This document shows positions 1 through 8,000 of a DNA stretch of 10,188 nucleotides, piece after piece. Numbering within the stretch: position 1 is the first letter of the stretch; each line of letters opens with the position of its first letter. The stretch spans positions 1 through 10,188 of the forward strand of contig CBDUBU010000142.1 in NCBI GenBank assembly GCA_965365465.1, read 5' to 3'. Origin of the DNA: CBDUBU01 sp965365465 (GTDB lineage: Bacteria > Bacteroidota > Rhodothermia > Rhodothermales > DASSAV01). The notes beneath the pieces are model-generated. The model worked only from the letters and a program-made list of their open reading frames with translations. It did no database searches and was not told the origin of the DNA. The position numbers were made by a program, and so were the translations under genes.

Positions 1-617
1 GACAGGTAGGCGCGGTAAAGCTTCAGCAACCCCAGGCGGGGCGCATCCAGTTCGGGGCGCAGCCGGATCTGCGCGTGTCCCGGTTCGAGCGCACCCCTGT
101 AGTCATCATGGTAGCGCTGAAGCAGGGCGTACTGGTAAAGCGCGTCCCGGTAGAGCGAATCCCTGCGGAGGACGAAGGTGAAATGCTTTTCAGCGCCGTT
201 CCAGTGCTGCCGCTGAAAGACGGTGCGAAACTTGGCAAGCTCCCGAAAGGCAATGGCCCGGAGATAGTGGGCCTCCAGATCGTCCGGGGCAAGGACAAGG
301 GCCTTATCGAAATGCTCCCCGGCCTGCGCCCAGCGATGTTCCGCTGCCGCTGCCCTGCCGAGGCCGAGGTAGGCAGCGGCCTGCCCGTCGTCCAGCCGCA
401 GCGCCGCCCGGTAAGCCTTTACAGCGTCGTCATAGCGCTGTTCTTCCAGCCGGAGGTCTCCGAGGGCGATGAACGCTTCCGGCGTGGATGGCGCTTCCTG
501 GGCATATGCCGCGCTGGAGGACAAGCGCAAAAAGACCCACAGCAATGAGATCCCGACCTTCAGGCAAGCAGCGCCCTTGCCGCTCTGCAAACGGGTTGAT
601 AAGGGAGGGCCTCTCAT
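1..617 (-). CDS. Secreted tetratricopeptide-repeat protein, 3' end outside the window
   Basis: The reading frame is open from ATG at 617 down to the window edge, giving 205 complete codons and no stop, so the gene is cut by the window. Residues 1-39 look like a signal peptide: a basic start, a hydrophobic stretch around GISLLWVFL, and likely cleavage after AYA before QE. Helical repeats follow, at about 46-79 (ALGDLRLEEQRYDDAVKAY), 80-113 (AYLGLGRAAAAEHRWAQAGE) and from 114 on, with an irregular insertion near 128-142. These match the TPR pattern of spaced Gly/Ala/Tyr. The stretch containing HYLRAIAFREL and RDALYQYALLQRY recalls the N-terminal part of GWxTD-domain proteins of this phylum, but the diagnostic C-terminus lies outside the window. 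The start is 18 bases after the stop of the TlpA-like gene, so the two are probably co-transcribed; only a weak GGTGA ribosome site precedes it. TPR proteins serve as protein-interaction scaffolds, and no specific partner can be named. Confidence 0.85.
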   Translation of the reverse strand, partial: MRGPPLSTRLQSGKGAACLKVGISLLWVFLRLSSSAAYAQEAPSTPEAFIALGDLRLEEQRYDDAVKAYRAALRLDDGQAAAYLGLGRAAAAEHRWAQAGEHFDKALVLAPDDLEAHYLRAIAFRELAKFRTVFQRQHWNGAEKHFTFVLRRDSLYRDALYQYALLQRYHDDYRGALEPGHAQIRLRPELDAPRLGLLKLYRAYL

Positions 618-635
618 GAGCGATCACCGGCCTGT

Positions 636-1130
636 TCAAAGAAACGGCTTGATCAAATTCGCCATCTCCTCCTCCGTCATGGCCGGATACGGGCCATACG
701 CCTTGACATCCCGATCAATGATATATGTCGTGGGCGTCCGGGATACGCCATAGCCGCCTTCCACCACGCCGTTGTCGATCACGATGCGGTAGGGGATGCC
801 GTACGCCTCCTTGAAGGCTTTCACCTCGTCCACGCTCCGCGCCCGGAGCGCCACGGCGACGATCTCCAGACCTTTGCCGGCAAACTGATCGTGCAGGGCC
901 ACGAGGCGCGGCGCTTCCTCCTGGCAGGCATGGCAGTCGGTGGCGAAAAAGGTGAGCACGACCACCTTGCCCTGCGTGCTGCTGAGTTGGAAGGTGTTGC
1001 CCTCCAGATCCGGCAGGCGAAAATCAGGAACCTCCACATCCTGCTCTACGGGGTTTTCGTCGCTGCAACCAACCAGGAGCAGAACCAGGAGGGGGAGGAA
1101 CCAGAGTGTGGAGCGCATCAGGTACTTCAT
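636..1130 (-). CDS. TlpA-like thioredoxin-fold lipoprotein
   Basis: A 164-residue protein starting at ATG 1130. Residues 1-22 are a textbook lipoprotein signal with the lipobox LLVGC and lipidation Cys22, so the protein should be tethered to a membrane facing the periplasm. An AhpC/TSA or TlpA-type thioredoxin fold follows: PDFRLPDLEGNTFQLSS at 35-51, VVVLTFFATDCHAC at 56-69 with the redox pair Cys66/Cys69, and the cis-proline segment TPTTYIID at 132-139. The usual Trp before the first active-site Cys is replaced by Asp (DCHAC), which may alter redox potential. The family reduces or exchanges disulfides on exported proteins, for instance in cytochrome c maturation or envelope repair; the client here is unknown. 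An alternative in-frame ATG at 1184 has a better Shine-Dalgarno (GAGGGG, 8 bases away) but would give an unusually long 27-residue stretch before the hydrophobic core. It lies upstream of the TPR gene with an 18-base gap. Confidence 0.9.
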   Translation of the reverse strand: MKYLMRSTLWFLPLLVLLLVGCSDENPVEQDVEVPDFRLPDLEGNTFQLSSTQGKVVVLTFFATDCHACQEEAPRLVALHDQFAGKGLEIVAVALRARSVDEVKAFKEAYGIPYRIVIDNGVVEGGYGVSRTPTTYIIDRDVKAYGPYPAMTEEEMANLIKPFL

Positions 1131-1461
1131 TGTTTTCTTGGTCAGGCCGGTATATGGGGAAAAATTACTGGAACGCACAGGCATCAGGCATTCCCCTCGC
1201 CCTGCCCCGGAGGTTTGAAAACGCTGCGGTAAGGCGCCGGAGGCAGGGGTTCTGCTGTTCTCCGAGCATCGAGGCGCCCCTCCGTTCAGCAGGACACCGA
1301 GGGCGCGCCCATACAACCAAAACGCCGGATGCCGGTGCAGGTTCGCAGCCTGTAGCACGCTGCCAACTGCAACCGCCTCGAAGGAGGCCGTGGTGCCTGA
1401 TTCCTCCGAGGCGGTTTCCGGATTGCTGCAACCTTACCGGTCGAAATCTGCAGGCGCAGTC
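1131..1461. other. Gene-free interval between the PorV-like and TlpA-like genes
   Basis: About 330 bases lie between the PorV-like stop and the TlpA-like start. The frame of the TlpA-like gene stays open upstream to about 1358, but the predicted residues are rich in Arg, Ala and Pro and show no recognisable domain, so I treat it as untranslated. The stretch holds the strong hairpin at 1371-1416 and a ribosome-site-like GAGGGG at 1193-1198 that fits an alternative start at 1184. I see no tRNA: a T-loop-like GGTTCGCAGCC near 1340 lacks the conserved A58 and the rest of the cloverleaf. Confidence 0.6.
1371..1416 (-). terminator. Strong hairpin after the PorV-like gene, possible terminator
   Basis: The arms AACCGCCTCG (1371-1380) and CGAGGCGGTT (1407-1416) pair perfectly over 10 bases. 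After one A/C mismatch the stem continues inward with AGGAG against TTCCT, ending in a G-U pair. It begins about 46 bases past the PorV-like stop, where a terminator for the receptor cassette would be expected. No T-run follows on either strand, so it is not a classic intrinsic terminator. It could equally stabilise the 3' end of the message or pause polymerase. Confidence 0.5.
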
Positions 1462-2505
1462 TTACCGCCTGGCGTAGATGCCGAGGGTCACGCGATGCAC
1501 GTCGCCGAAGAAATCGCCGAAGGCAGAGTAGGCATAGTCCGCACGCAGGCCGTAGCCGCCGAGGCCCGCCTTTACGCCGACGCCGCCCGCGAAGCTTTCC
1601 TCATCATAGTTGAACTTGTAACCGGCGCGCAGGAAAAGCCGGTCCATGAAACCGTATTCCAGGCCGACGTGCAGGCGCTCCGAATAGTCGCGCGGGTGCA
1701 GCCAGTCGACGGCCATCGTCAGCGAGTTGTTGCTGCCGCCCGGCGCCTGAGAGGCGAGGCTGAGCAGGTCCATCGCTACGCCGAAGTCGAACGTCAGCGG
1801 GAGTTCGAGGCGCTGGTTGAAGTAGTCGCTCTGGTTGGAGAAGTTGCGGACGGACATCCCGAAACGCAGGTCCTTGAACCCCGGATAGTACATCGTCCCG
1901 AAGTCGAAGGCCCAGTTGTTGATGTTGTTCTCCGCCACGGTCGTCTGGCCTTCGTTGAAAAGGTCCAGGATGTCCATCTCCGGAAGGTTCTGCGCGGCAT
2001 ACTTGAAGTTGGCGCCCACGTAGAAGGCGCTGGCGATCTGGCGGGCATAGGCCACCCCGACCGCGTATTCTGCCACGGTGAACGTGCCGGTCGATTCATA
2101 CCCCGCGTTCCGGAGGTCGGGGTCGAAGCCTTCGTAGACTTCGGTGCGCGTGAAGGTGCCGTAGTCCATCCAGACCGCGTTCACGCCGAACGTGCCGAGG
2201 TTGCCGACGCGGTAGGCGGCGGCGATGCCGTAGTGGCTGATGTCGGCGATCCAGCTCGTAACGCTGGTCTGGATGTCCAGCCCTTCGAGAACGGCCATGC
2301 CGGAAGGGTTGGCAAACATGGCGCCGGCGTCGCCGATGATGCCCTGCTGGGTTCCGGCCATCGCGGCGCTCCGTCCGCCGACAGCGATTTGCAGGAAGGG
2401 CATTCCTGCCTGAGCGTACTTGACCGGCTGTGCGTGGGCCGCATCGGTCAGGCCCGCCGCCAGGACAAGCGCCGTGATGAGGGAGAAATAGCGTACTCTA
2501 TTCAT
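1462..2505 (-). CDS. PorV/PorQ-family outer-membrane beta-barrel protein
   Basis: A 347-residue protein. The start at ATG 2505 is chosen because AGAAGG lies 7 bases upstream and a clean signal peptide follows (cleavage after AHA, residue 25); an in-frame ATG at 2544 would add 13 residues and spoil this. The mature N-terminus carries the family signature at about 37-71: PFLQIAVGGRSAAMAG, then a segment ending in FANPSGMA, resembling the GaRa.amGga and NPAgLa pattern of PorV-like proteins. The rest alternates short amphipathic strands rich in Gly, Tyr and Phe, as expected for a FadL-like barrel, and the protein has no cysteine. PorV shuttles T9SS cargo from the translocon to the attachment complex at the outer membrane; PorQ and related members are less understood. 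The gene lies 59 bases after a gene for a protein with a sorting-type C-terminus, which suggests it serves that protein, though this is inference. Orthology to PorV itself cannot be settled here. Confidence 0.92.
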   Translation of the reverse strand: MNRVRYFSLITALVLAAGLTDAAHAQPVKYAQAGMPFLQIAVGGRSAAMAGTQQGIIGDAGAMFANPSGMAVLEGLDIQTSVTSWIADISHYGIAAAYRVGNLGTFGVNAVWMDYGTFTRTEVYEGFDPDLRNAGYESTGTFTVAEYAVGVAYARQIASAFYVGANFKYAAQNLPEMDILDLFNEGQTTVAENNINNWAFDFGTMYYPGFKDLRFGMSVRNFSNQSDYFNQRLELPLTFDFGVAMDLLSLASQAPGGSNNSLTMAVDWLHPRDYSERLHVGLEYGFMDRLFLRAGYKFNYDEESFAGGVGVKAGLGGYGLRADYAYSAFGDFFGDVHRVTLGIYARR

Positions 2506-2512
2506 GATAATA

Positions 2513-2518
2513 CCTTCT
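2513..2518 (-). promoter_or_regulatory. Ribosome binding site of the PorV-like gene
   Basis: AGAAGG on the minus strand, 7 bases before ATG 2505, within AAGAAGG. It decides the start in favour of 2505 over the upstream in-frame ATG at 2544. Confidence 0.7.
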
Positions 2519-2564
2519 TGCTGGGTGCGTGAGAGCAGTTTCATCGTGAGGGTGCGGCTGCCGG

Positions 2565-4805
2565 TTACTTAATGACCACGAACTTGCCGATGGCCTGTTC
2601 GCCGGTGGCGTTTCCGCTCTGGTCGGTTTCTTCCACGACGTAGAGATACACGCCGCTCACGACCTCCATGGTGCTGAAGGTGTCCTGGCGCTCCCAGTCC
2701 TCATCCCCGGTGTCGCTGTTGTGCTTGATGGTCTGGACGCGGTCACCGGTGATCGTATAAATATGGATGTTCGCGTAGGGAGGCAGGTTCAGGAAGTTGA
2801 GCCGCCTGCCGCCGTACGTCTTGGCCCCCAGCGGGTGGTAGGGGTTGGGCACCACCACCACGTTGTTCTTCCAGTCGTTATCCGGGGCGCGGGTCGGGTT
2901 GAGAGCTTCATCCTGGCGGTTGGCCGAGGTGCCTGTCCGGTTCAGGTAGGGACTGCTTTCGATGCCCCGATCGTTGACTGCCGTGATGTAGTAGTAGTAG
3001 TTCTCGCCGCGCACGACCTCGGTGTCGATAAACTCCGTCGTCCCGGCGGGAAGCAGGGGGCACTCGCTGATCTGGAGATAGACTTTGTCGCAACCTTCAC
3101 CCGCAATCTGCACCCAGTTGGTATCGGTCGGAACGATGGAAGCCGGGCGCTTGTAATCGCGGTAGATCCGGTATCCGGTGATCGGGCCGCCGCGCGGGTC
3201 CTGCTGGTTGTCCGACCAGGTGAGGCGAACCCGGTCGTTCTCCGAGAAGCCGTTCAGGCTCGGCGAGGCGGGCGCGAAAGGCACATTGAAGGCGCCCTGC
3301 CCGCTCTTGACCGTGCTGTTGTTCCAGACGCGAATGGCTTTGGCGGCGTTGCGCGCCACCAGTTGCTCGCCCATGTCCACGATCCGGTCTTTCTGCTGGC
3401 GTGTGAGGATGGAACCGGCGGCGGCGATCAGGTTGCCGTCCAGGTCGTACACGTCTCCGTTGCGCACGATGGGCTGGCCGTCAGCGGCAAGCGGGCCATA
3501 GGTGCGGGGGCTGCCGTCGCGGAACGGCTCGTTCGGCAACGGCACCACTTCAACCTGCGAGGTCGCGCCGTTCCGGTACGCCTTGCCGGCGTCGATGGAA
3601 AGCCGGTTCGGGATGGTCCCGCCCACGAGCGCCGTGACGATGCGCACGTCCTGCCCCGCCTGGAGCGTGTACGGGCCAAAGGAAAGCAGGGCCGTTTTCT
3701 CCTGCTCGGTGGTCGGATCGAAGTCCGACCTGTGCAGATCCTCACTCGTGAGCGTGGGGATCATGACGCGGTAGTAGTTCGTGGGGTCGTAGGTAGCGTA
3801 TCGGTCATCACCTGGATTCGTCCTCCATGGCGTGCTGATAAAGGTGTAAACGCCCTGCTGGTTGGACACGTTCAGGTCCGGCGAAAGCTCACGCTGGGAC
3901 CAGCCGGCCTTGAACGGCTGCGCCGGGTCGTCGCTCTCGTCGGTGGCGCTTTTGTCCGCGTGAACGACGGCAAAGCCGAAGTACTGCGGCTCCTGAAGCA
4001 CGCCCCAGGTAGACTGCGGATCGCCTTTGGTGTCTTCGTTGGGGCGCTCCGTCGTGCGGTCGGCATCCCAGGAGTAGTACATACGCAGCGAGTCGGCCCC
4101 GGCATCGCCGGCCACATAGTCTTTGTAGGTGGCGCCGTAGTAGGTGCCCCAGAGGTCAGCCGGGTAGTACGTGTGGGCCGAGGTTTCCGCCGTCAGGCCA
4201 ACATACACGTCGTTGCGCACTTCGCCGGACGTGTTGGTGATGACCCATTCCTGAAGCGTGAAATCCTGATAGTCCGGGTTGGAGAAAAAATACAGCCAGC
4301 GTTCGATCTGGATGCCCATGCCGGAGGCCGGCCAGCCGTTGGCCTTGACGTAGACCATGACATCCGAGGGGATGCTGCCGTCGGTCGGGTCCGTCACGTC
4401 GAAGGTCTGGGTGCGGTCTACGCCGTCCAGCACCTTGAGGGGGTGCGGGTTGCGGAAAACGCGCTTGAAGGCGCCTTTGACCGGCACCACGATTTTCTCG
4501 ATGTCCGTGCTTTTGTTCTGGGCAATCTGGGCCACCTGCACGTTCCATACCACGCCGGTCGGGTCGGTCCAGGTGCGCCGGGTCCCGACAATGATGCCGT
4601 GGGATTCCAGCATCGAGCCGTCGAACCACGGAAGCGTCGGCCAGTTGATGTCGTCGTTGCCGAGCGTTTCCGAGGTGTTGTAGAACATATCGTTGATGCG
4701 GACATTTCGGGTCTCCTGGCCGGCGGCCTGCCCTGCCGTAACCAGCAGCAAGAGCAGGAAGATGCCGCAGAAGCCGTACGGTCTGGTAGCAGTCTTTCTA
4801 TACAT
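2565..4805 (-). CDS. Large secreted protein with FnIII domain and T9SS-type C-terminal domain
   Basis: A 746-residue protein with AGGAG about 10 bases before its ATG. Residues 1-29 are a signal peptide (hydrophobic core IFLLLLLVTAG, cleavage before QE) with no lipobox, so it is secreted and not lipidated. Residues 31 to about 510 match no domain I can name; they are Trp/Tyr-rich with many short strand-like segments. About 512-622 is a fibronectin type III domain (DRVRLTWSDN, GYRIYRDY, YYYYITAVNDRG, SSP) containing two Cys, 572 and 582, that could form a disulfide. About 649-746 resembles a degenerate T9SS type A sorting domain: VVPNPY, NIHIYTITGDRVQTI, SGVYLYVVE and GKFVVIK. Such domains direct proteins through the T9SS and are cleaved at the cell surface. 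It sits between a TonB-dependent receptor (226 bases upstream) and a PorV-like shuttle (59 bases downstream), so it may be a surface partner of the receptor. It is not a SusD homologue by visible motifs. Function unknown. Confidence 0.88.
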   Translation of the reverse strand: MYRKTATRPYGFCGIFLLLLLVTAGQAAGQETRNVRINDMFYNTSETLGNDDINWPTLPWFDGSMLESHGIIVGTRRTWTDPTGVVWNVQVAQIAQNKSTDIEKIVVPVKGAFKRVFRNPHPLKVLDGVDRTQTFDVTDPTDGSIPSDVMVYVKANGWPASGMGIQIERWLYFFSNPDYQDFTLQEWVITNTSGEVRNDVYVGLTAETSAHTYYPADLWGTYYGATYKDYVAGDAGADSLRMYYSWDADRTTERPNEDTKGDPQSTWGVLQEPQYFGFAVVHADKSATDESDDPAQPFKAGWSQRELSPDLNVSNQQGVYTFISTPWRTNPGDDRYATYDPTNYYRVMIPTLTSEDLHRSDFDPTTEQEKTALLSFGPYTLQAGQDVRIVTALVGGTIPNRLSIDAGKAYRNGATSQVEVVPLPNEPFRDGSPRTYGPLAADGQPIVRNGDVYDLDGNLIAAAGSILTRQQKDRIVDMGEQLVARNAAKAIRVWNNSTVKSGQGAFNVPFAPASPSLNGFSENDRVRLTWSDNQQDPRGGPITGYRIYRDYKRPASIVPTDTNWVQIAGEGCDKVYLQISECPLLPAGTTEFIDTEVVRGENYYYYITAVNDRGIESSPYLNRTGTSANRQDEALNPTRAPDNDWKNNVVVVPNPYHPLGAKTYGGRRLNFLNLPPYANIHIYTITGDRVQTIKHNSDTGDEDWERQDTFSTMEVVSGVYLYVVEETDQSGNATGEQAIGKFVVIK

Positions 4806-4815
4806 GATTTACGTT

Positions 4816-4820
4816 CTCCT
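4816..4820 (-). promoter_or_regulatory. Ribosome binding site of the secreted FnIII protein gene
   Basis: AGGAG on the minus strand, 10 bases before ATG 4805, supporting that start. Confidence 0.7.
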
Positions 4821-4860
4821 GAATCGCGATAGTGAGGGGGAGGCGTTCGCCCTGCGCCGT

Positions 4861-4907
4861 TCAGGGTTCCGGATCGAGACCGGCAGCGCAAGGCGCATGG
4901 ACCCTGA
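4861..4907. repeat. Inverted repeat between the receptor and secreted-protein genes
   Basis: TCAGGGT (4861-4867) and ACCCTGA (4901-4907) can close a loop that itself holds two small stems (CCGG...CCGG and GCGC...GCGC). It lies in the 226-base spacer, about 55 bases before ATG 4805. It could be an mRNA processing or stability element between two co-transcribed genes, or chance in GC-rich DNA. Confidence 0.25.
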
Positions 4908-5031
4908 GGGAAAGGCCGGGAAAGGGCGTAAAGAACCTTTGACACGAAACGGCAGGCGGAGAGGCGGCAACCCGATAAGTCAACCTTACGCGGGCGCCGC
5001 CCTCCCTTGCGATGAAACCTGCCTCAACGAA

Positions 5032-8000
5032 CTAGAAGTACAGCTTGACGCCGAAGAAGATGTCCCGTTTTTCCAGGAACGACCAGGGCGTGAAGCCCGG
5101 CATCTTGATGTAGGACTTGTCCTTGAGCACCTTATCGACCTTGCTCATGTCGGCATTCTGCCAGGCCCCGCTGTCATAGACCAGATACCGGTCGGTTGCG
5201 CGGTCGTAGTAGAATTCACCGGCCCGGATCGTGTTTTCAACGACCTGGTTGATGTCCGCCACGCGGTTGATCGGCGTGTAGGTATAGTTGAGCGGATCCT
5301 TCGGATAGTCGCCCGGGCGGTCCTTGCCTTTCACCTCGCCCTGCTGCGTCACGTAGAGGTCGAGCGAGTACATATAGTCGGTAACCTGGTTTTTCCACCA
5401 CTTGTGGCTATCCCAGGCCCAACCCCGGTCGTTCGTCACGTCCTGATCTCCGGCAAACGGCGTCAGGTTCTTGTTGTTGAACAGGTTGGTAACGTCCACA
5501 TAGAACAGCACATCGTAACGCCCCTGCGACCAGAGGTTCTTGGTCGCGCGGAGGTCGAACCGGGTGTAGGGGGCGTAGCGGGTGTTGTCCTGCACGAGGA
5601 AAGACGGAAGGTTTTCCGGATTCCAGGTGTAGGCAGCGCCGCGCTTCCACGTATAGAGCAGGTTGACGCCCAGGCCGCCCACCAGCGAGAAGCCGCCGAG
5701 CGAGGGGCCGAACTCGTCCGGCGTGGTGAAGTCGATGTTTGCCTTGAGCAGCGGGCGAACGTCCGGGCGCGATACCTGAGAAGATAATCTGTTTGGCTGG
5801 CGCGTCGGGTCTTCGAAGAACCGATCATAGCCGAAGTTGCCTTCGCTTTCGACCTGGTAGTTGGCGCTCACCCAGCCGCTGAAGTAGGGCACCGTGCCCC
5901 GCCGCAGTTCCAGGAAGGCCTCCAGGCCGCGCACGTCCTCGAACTGGCGGTTGTCCTGGATGTTGTAGCTGGCCTGCCCGAGCGGTTCGTAGTTGATCGT
6001 ATTGGTTTTGTTGTTCACGTCCCGGTAATAGCCGGTCATGCGAAGGCTCATCCGGTCGAACAGGTTGTGCTCGTAGCCGACCTCGTACATGATGGTGCGG
6101 GGCGGTTCGGCCAGCGGGTTGCCGTAGCTGCCTACGCGGTTGCCGTTGCGGGTGTTGTAGTTGATCCGGTAGCTGTCGAATGACTCCGGCCACTGGTACA
6201 TATGCCCGTAGTTGAAGAAGATCTTCGCCACGCTGGAGATCGGGTGCGAGATGCCCAGGCGCGGGCTGAGCCGGAACTGGCTTACCCGTTCCAGCGGAAT
6301 CTTCTGCCAGAGGCTGTCCGTGTTGCCGGCCAGCAGGTACTGCGAGTACGGGCTGTCCGGATCGCCAGGAGCGCCGTTCAGCACCGGGTACTTGCTATGC
6401 ACGATGCCGTCGAGGCGCAGGCCGAGGTCGGCCACGAAACCGCGATACTCCAGCTTGTTGCGGGCATACAGCGCGCCCACCCAGGGCTGGCCTTCCGACT
6501 CATCCAGGCTGCCGCCATTGACCGAGGGGTCGATGGCTTCGTAGTACTGGAAAACGTTCGCCCGGTACACTTCAAAGCCGGACTTGATCTGGTTGTAGCG
6601 GTTGACCTGGCTCGTAACCGCAGCCCGCATTTCCCACTTGCGCGAGTAGGTTTCGTTGAAACGCAGGTTGCAGGACTCCATGCGGTACTCGCCCGTCACG
6701 TCGCGCCAGTTAACCGGGCCGTAGCCTTTCGGAGATTCGTCGTACCACCAGTCGCCAATCTTGATGCGGCGCCACTGCTCCCAGTTTTCCCATCCCGGCA
6801 CGCCGTCGGCCAGCGCATTCTCCGGAATCAGACGCCCAGCGTCAACGTACGCACCGGAGGCGCCTTTCTGGGAGGAAGAGGTTGTTGGAACCGCAGTGCC
6901 CTGAAGCGGCGCGGTGTCGCGCGGCTGTGAGATCATCGCGTAGTCGGTGCGGTGGTGGGCAAAGTCGAGGTTAGCGAAGGTATTCGCCGAGAACGTATGC
7001 GTGAGCTGCAGGCCGTAGATCTGGCGGGTCTGCTGACCCGGCACGGCGCAGTTCGGGTACCACATCTTGTTCGGGTCGCCGAGCGCACGGTACGGGTCGT
7101 TCGAGATCCAGTCTCCGACCCCTGGCCCCTGGCCGCCGTCGCCCCCCGACTGTCGCGCCCAGAACCCGTGTACGTTGACCTTGGTGTTCCTGGCAATGCG
7201 GGTCGTCAGCTTGCCGCGGAAGCTGCGGTCTTCGTAGTTCGGCTGCGGGAACCGGTAGGAGTACTCGGTCTGGTCCTGATCGTACGTCACGAAAAACTTG
7301 ACGCTGTTGAGCAGCGGCAGCGGCCCGCCGAAGGTGGCGCGGATCTGGTAGTCCGGGCTGTCGCCGTACTCATGGTACACCTGATCGTCCGGGTCCACGC
7401 CGGGCGCAAACTCGACGATGCCCTGCTGCTGGAGCCGCTTGAGTTCGTCGACGGCGTCCGCCGAACGATGCCGCCAGAGGTAGCGGGCGTAGAGCTGCTT
7501 CGCCGCCAGGTCGATCTGCTCCTGCGTTGCGTTCGGCCCTACATAATACGGTCCGGCATTGCCCTGATCTTTCGTTGCAATTGCATTCCAACCAGCAAAA
7601 AATCTGTTAGCGTTGCCGTTCCCATCGACGCCGGAAAAGGCGCCTGCCGATGGGTCCACAAAGGGTTCGACTATCGGAGAATTGAAGCCGAACATCATCG
7701 GCCCGAAGTGCTTGAGGCTCGGTGGGCTGTACTGGACGTTGAACGAGCCGGAGTAGCGGTCTCCGCCTTCCTTCAGCGCCACGTTGACCAGACCGCTTTG
7801 CAGGTTGCCGTATTCGGCGCTGAAACCGCCCGTCTGAAGCTTGATCTCCTCGACAGCGTCCAGGTTCACCTTGTAGAAAGGCCGGTTCGTCAGCGGGTCG
7901 CCCTGCGCGACGCCGTCCACGATGAACTGCGACTCCTCGAAGCCGCCGCCGCGAATGCTCGGACGGTCGTTGTAAACGCTCGACGCGCTCACGCCGACCT

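Noticed and set aside
430..639. Minus-strand open frame with a non-ATG start overlapping the TPR gene
   Set aside because: A different frame in the same interval encodes a signal peptide and TPR repeats that continue to the window edge, which explains the interval better.
1331..1370. tRNA T-arm-like sequence GGTTCGCAGCC
   Set aside because: The conserved A58 is missing and no acceptor stem, D-arm or anticodon arm can be placed around it on either strand.
1390..2532. Long plus-strand open frame of 380 codons
   Set aside because: It is the antisense shadow of the PorV-like gene; the residues (Val, Arg, Gly, Ala-rich) show no domain, whereas the opposite strand has a signal peptide, ribosome site and family signature.
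2721..4832. Plus-strand open frame of about 700 codons
   Set aside because: Antisense to the secreted FnIII protein. Long stop-free shadows are expected opposite GC-rich coding DNA with this codon usage; no signal or domain is visible.
4992..5002. Small GC hairpin GGGC-GCC-GCCC after the receptor stop as a terminator
   Set aside because: The stem is only 4 bases with no T-run; it is expected by chance in GC-rich DNA.
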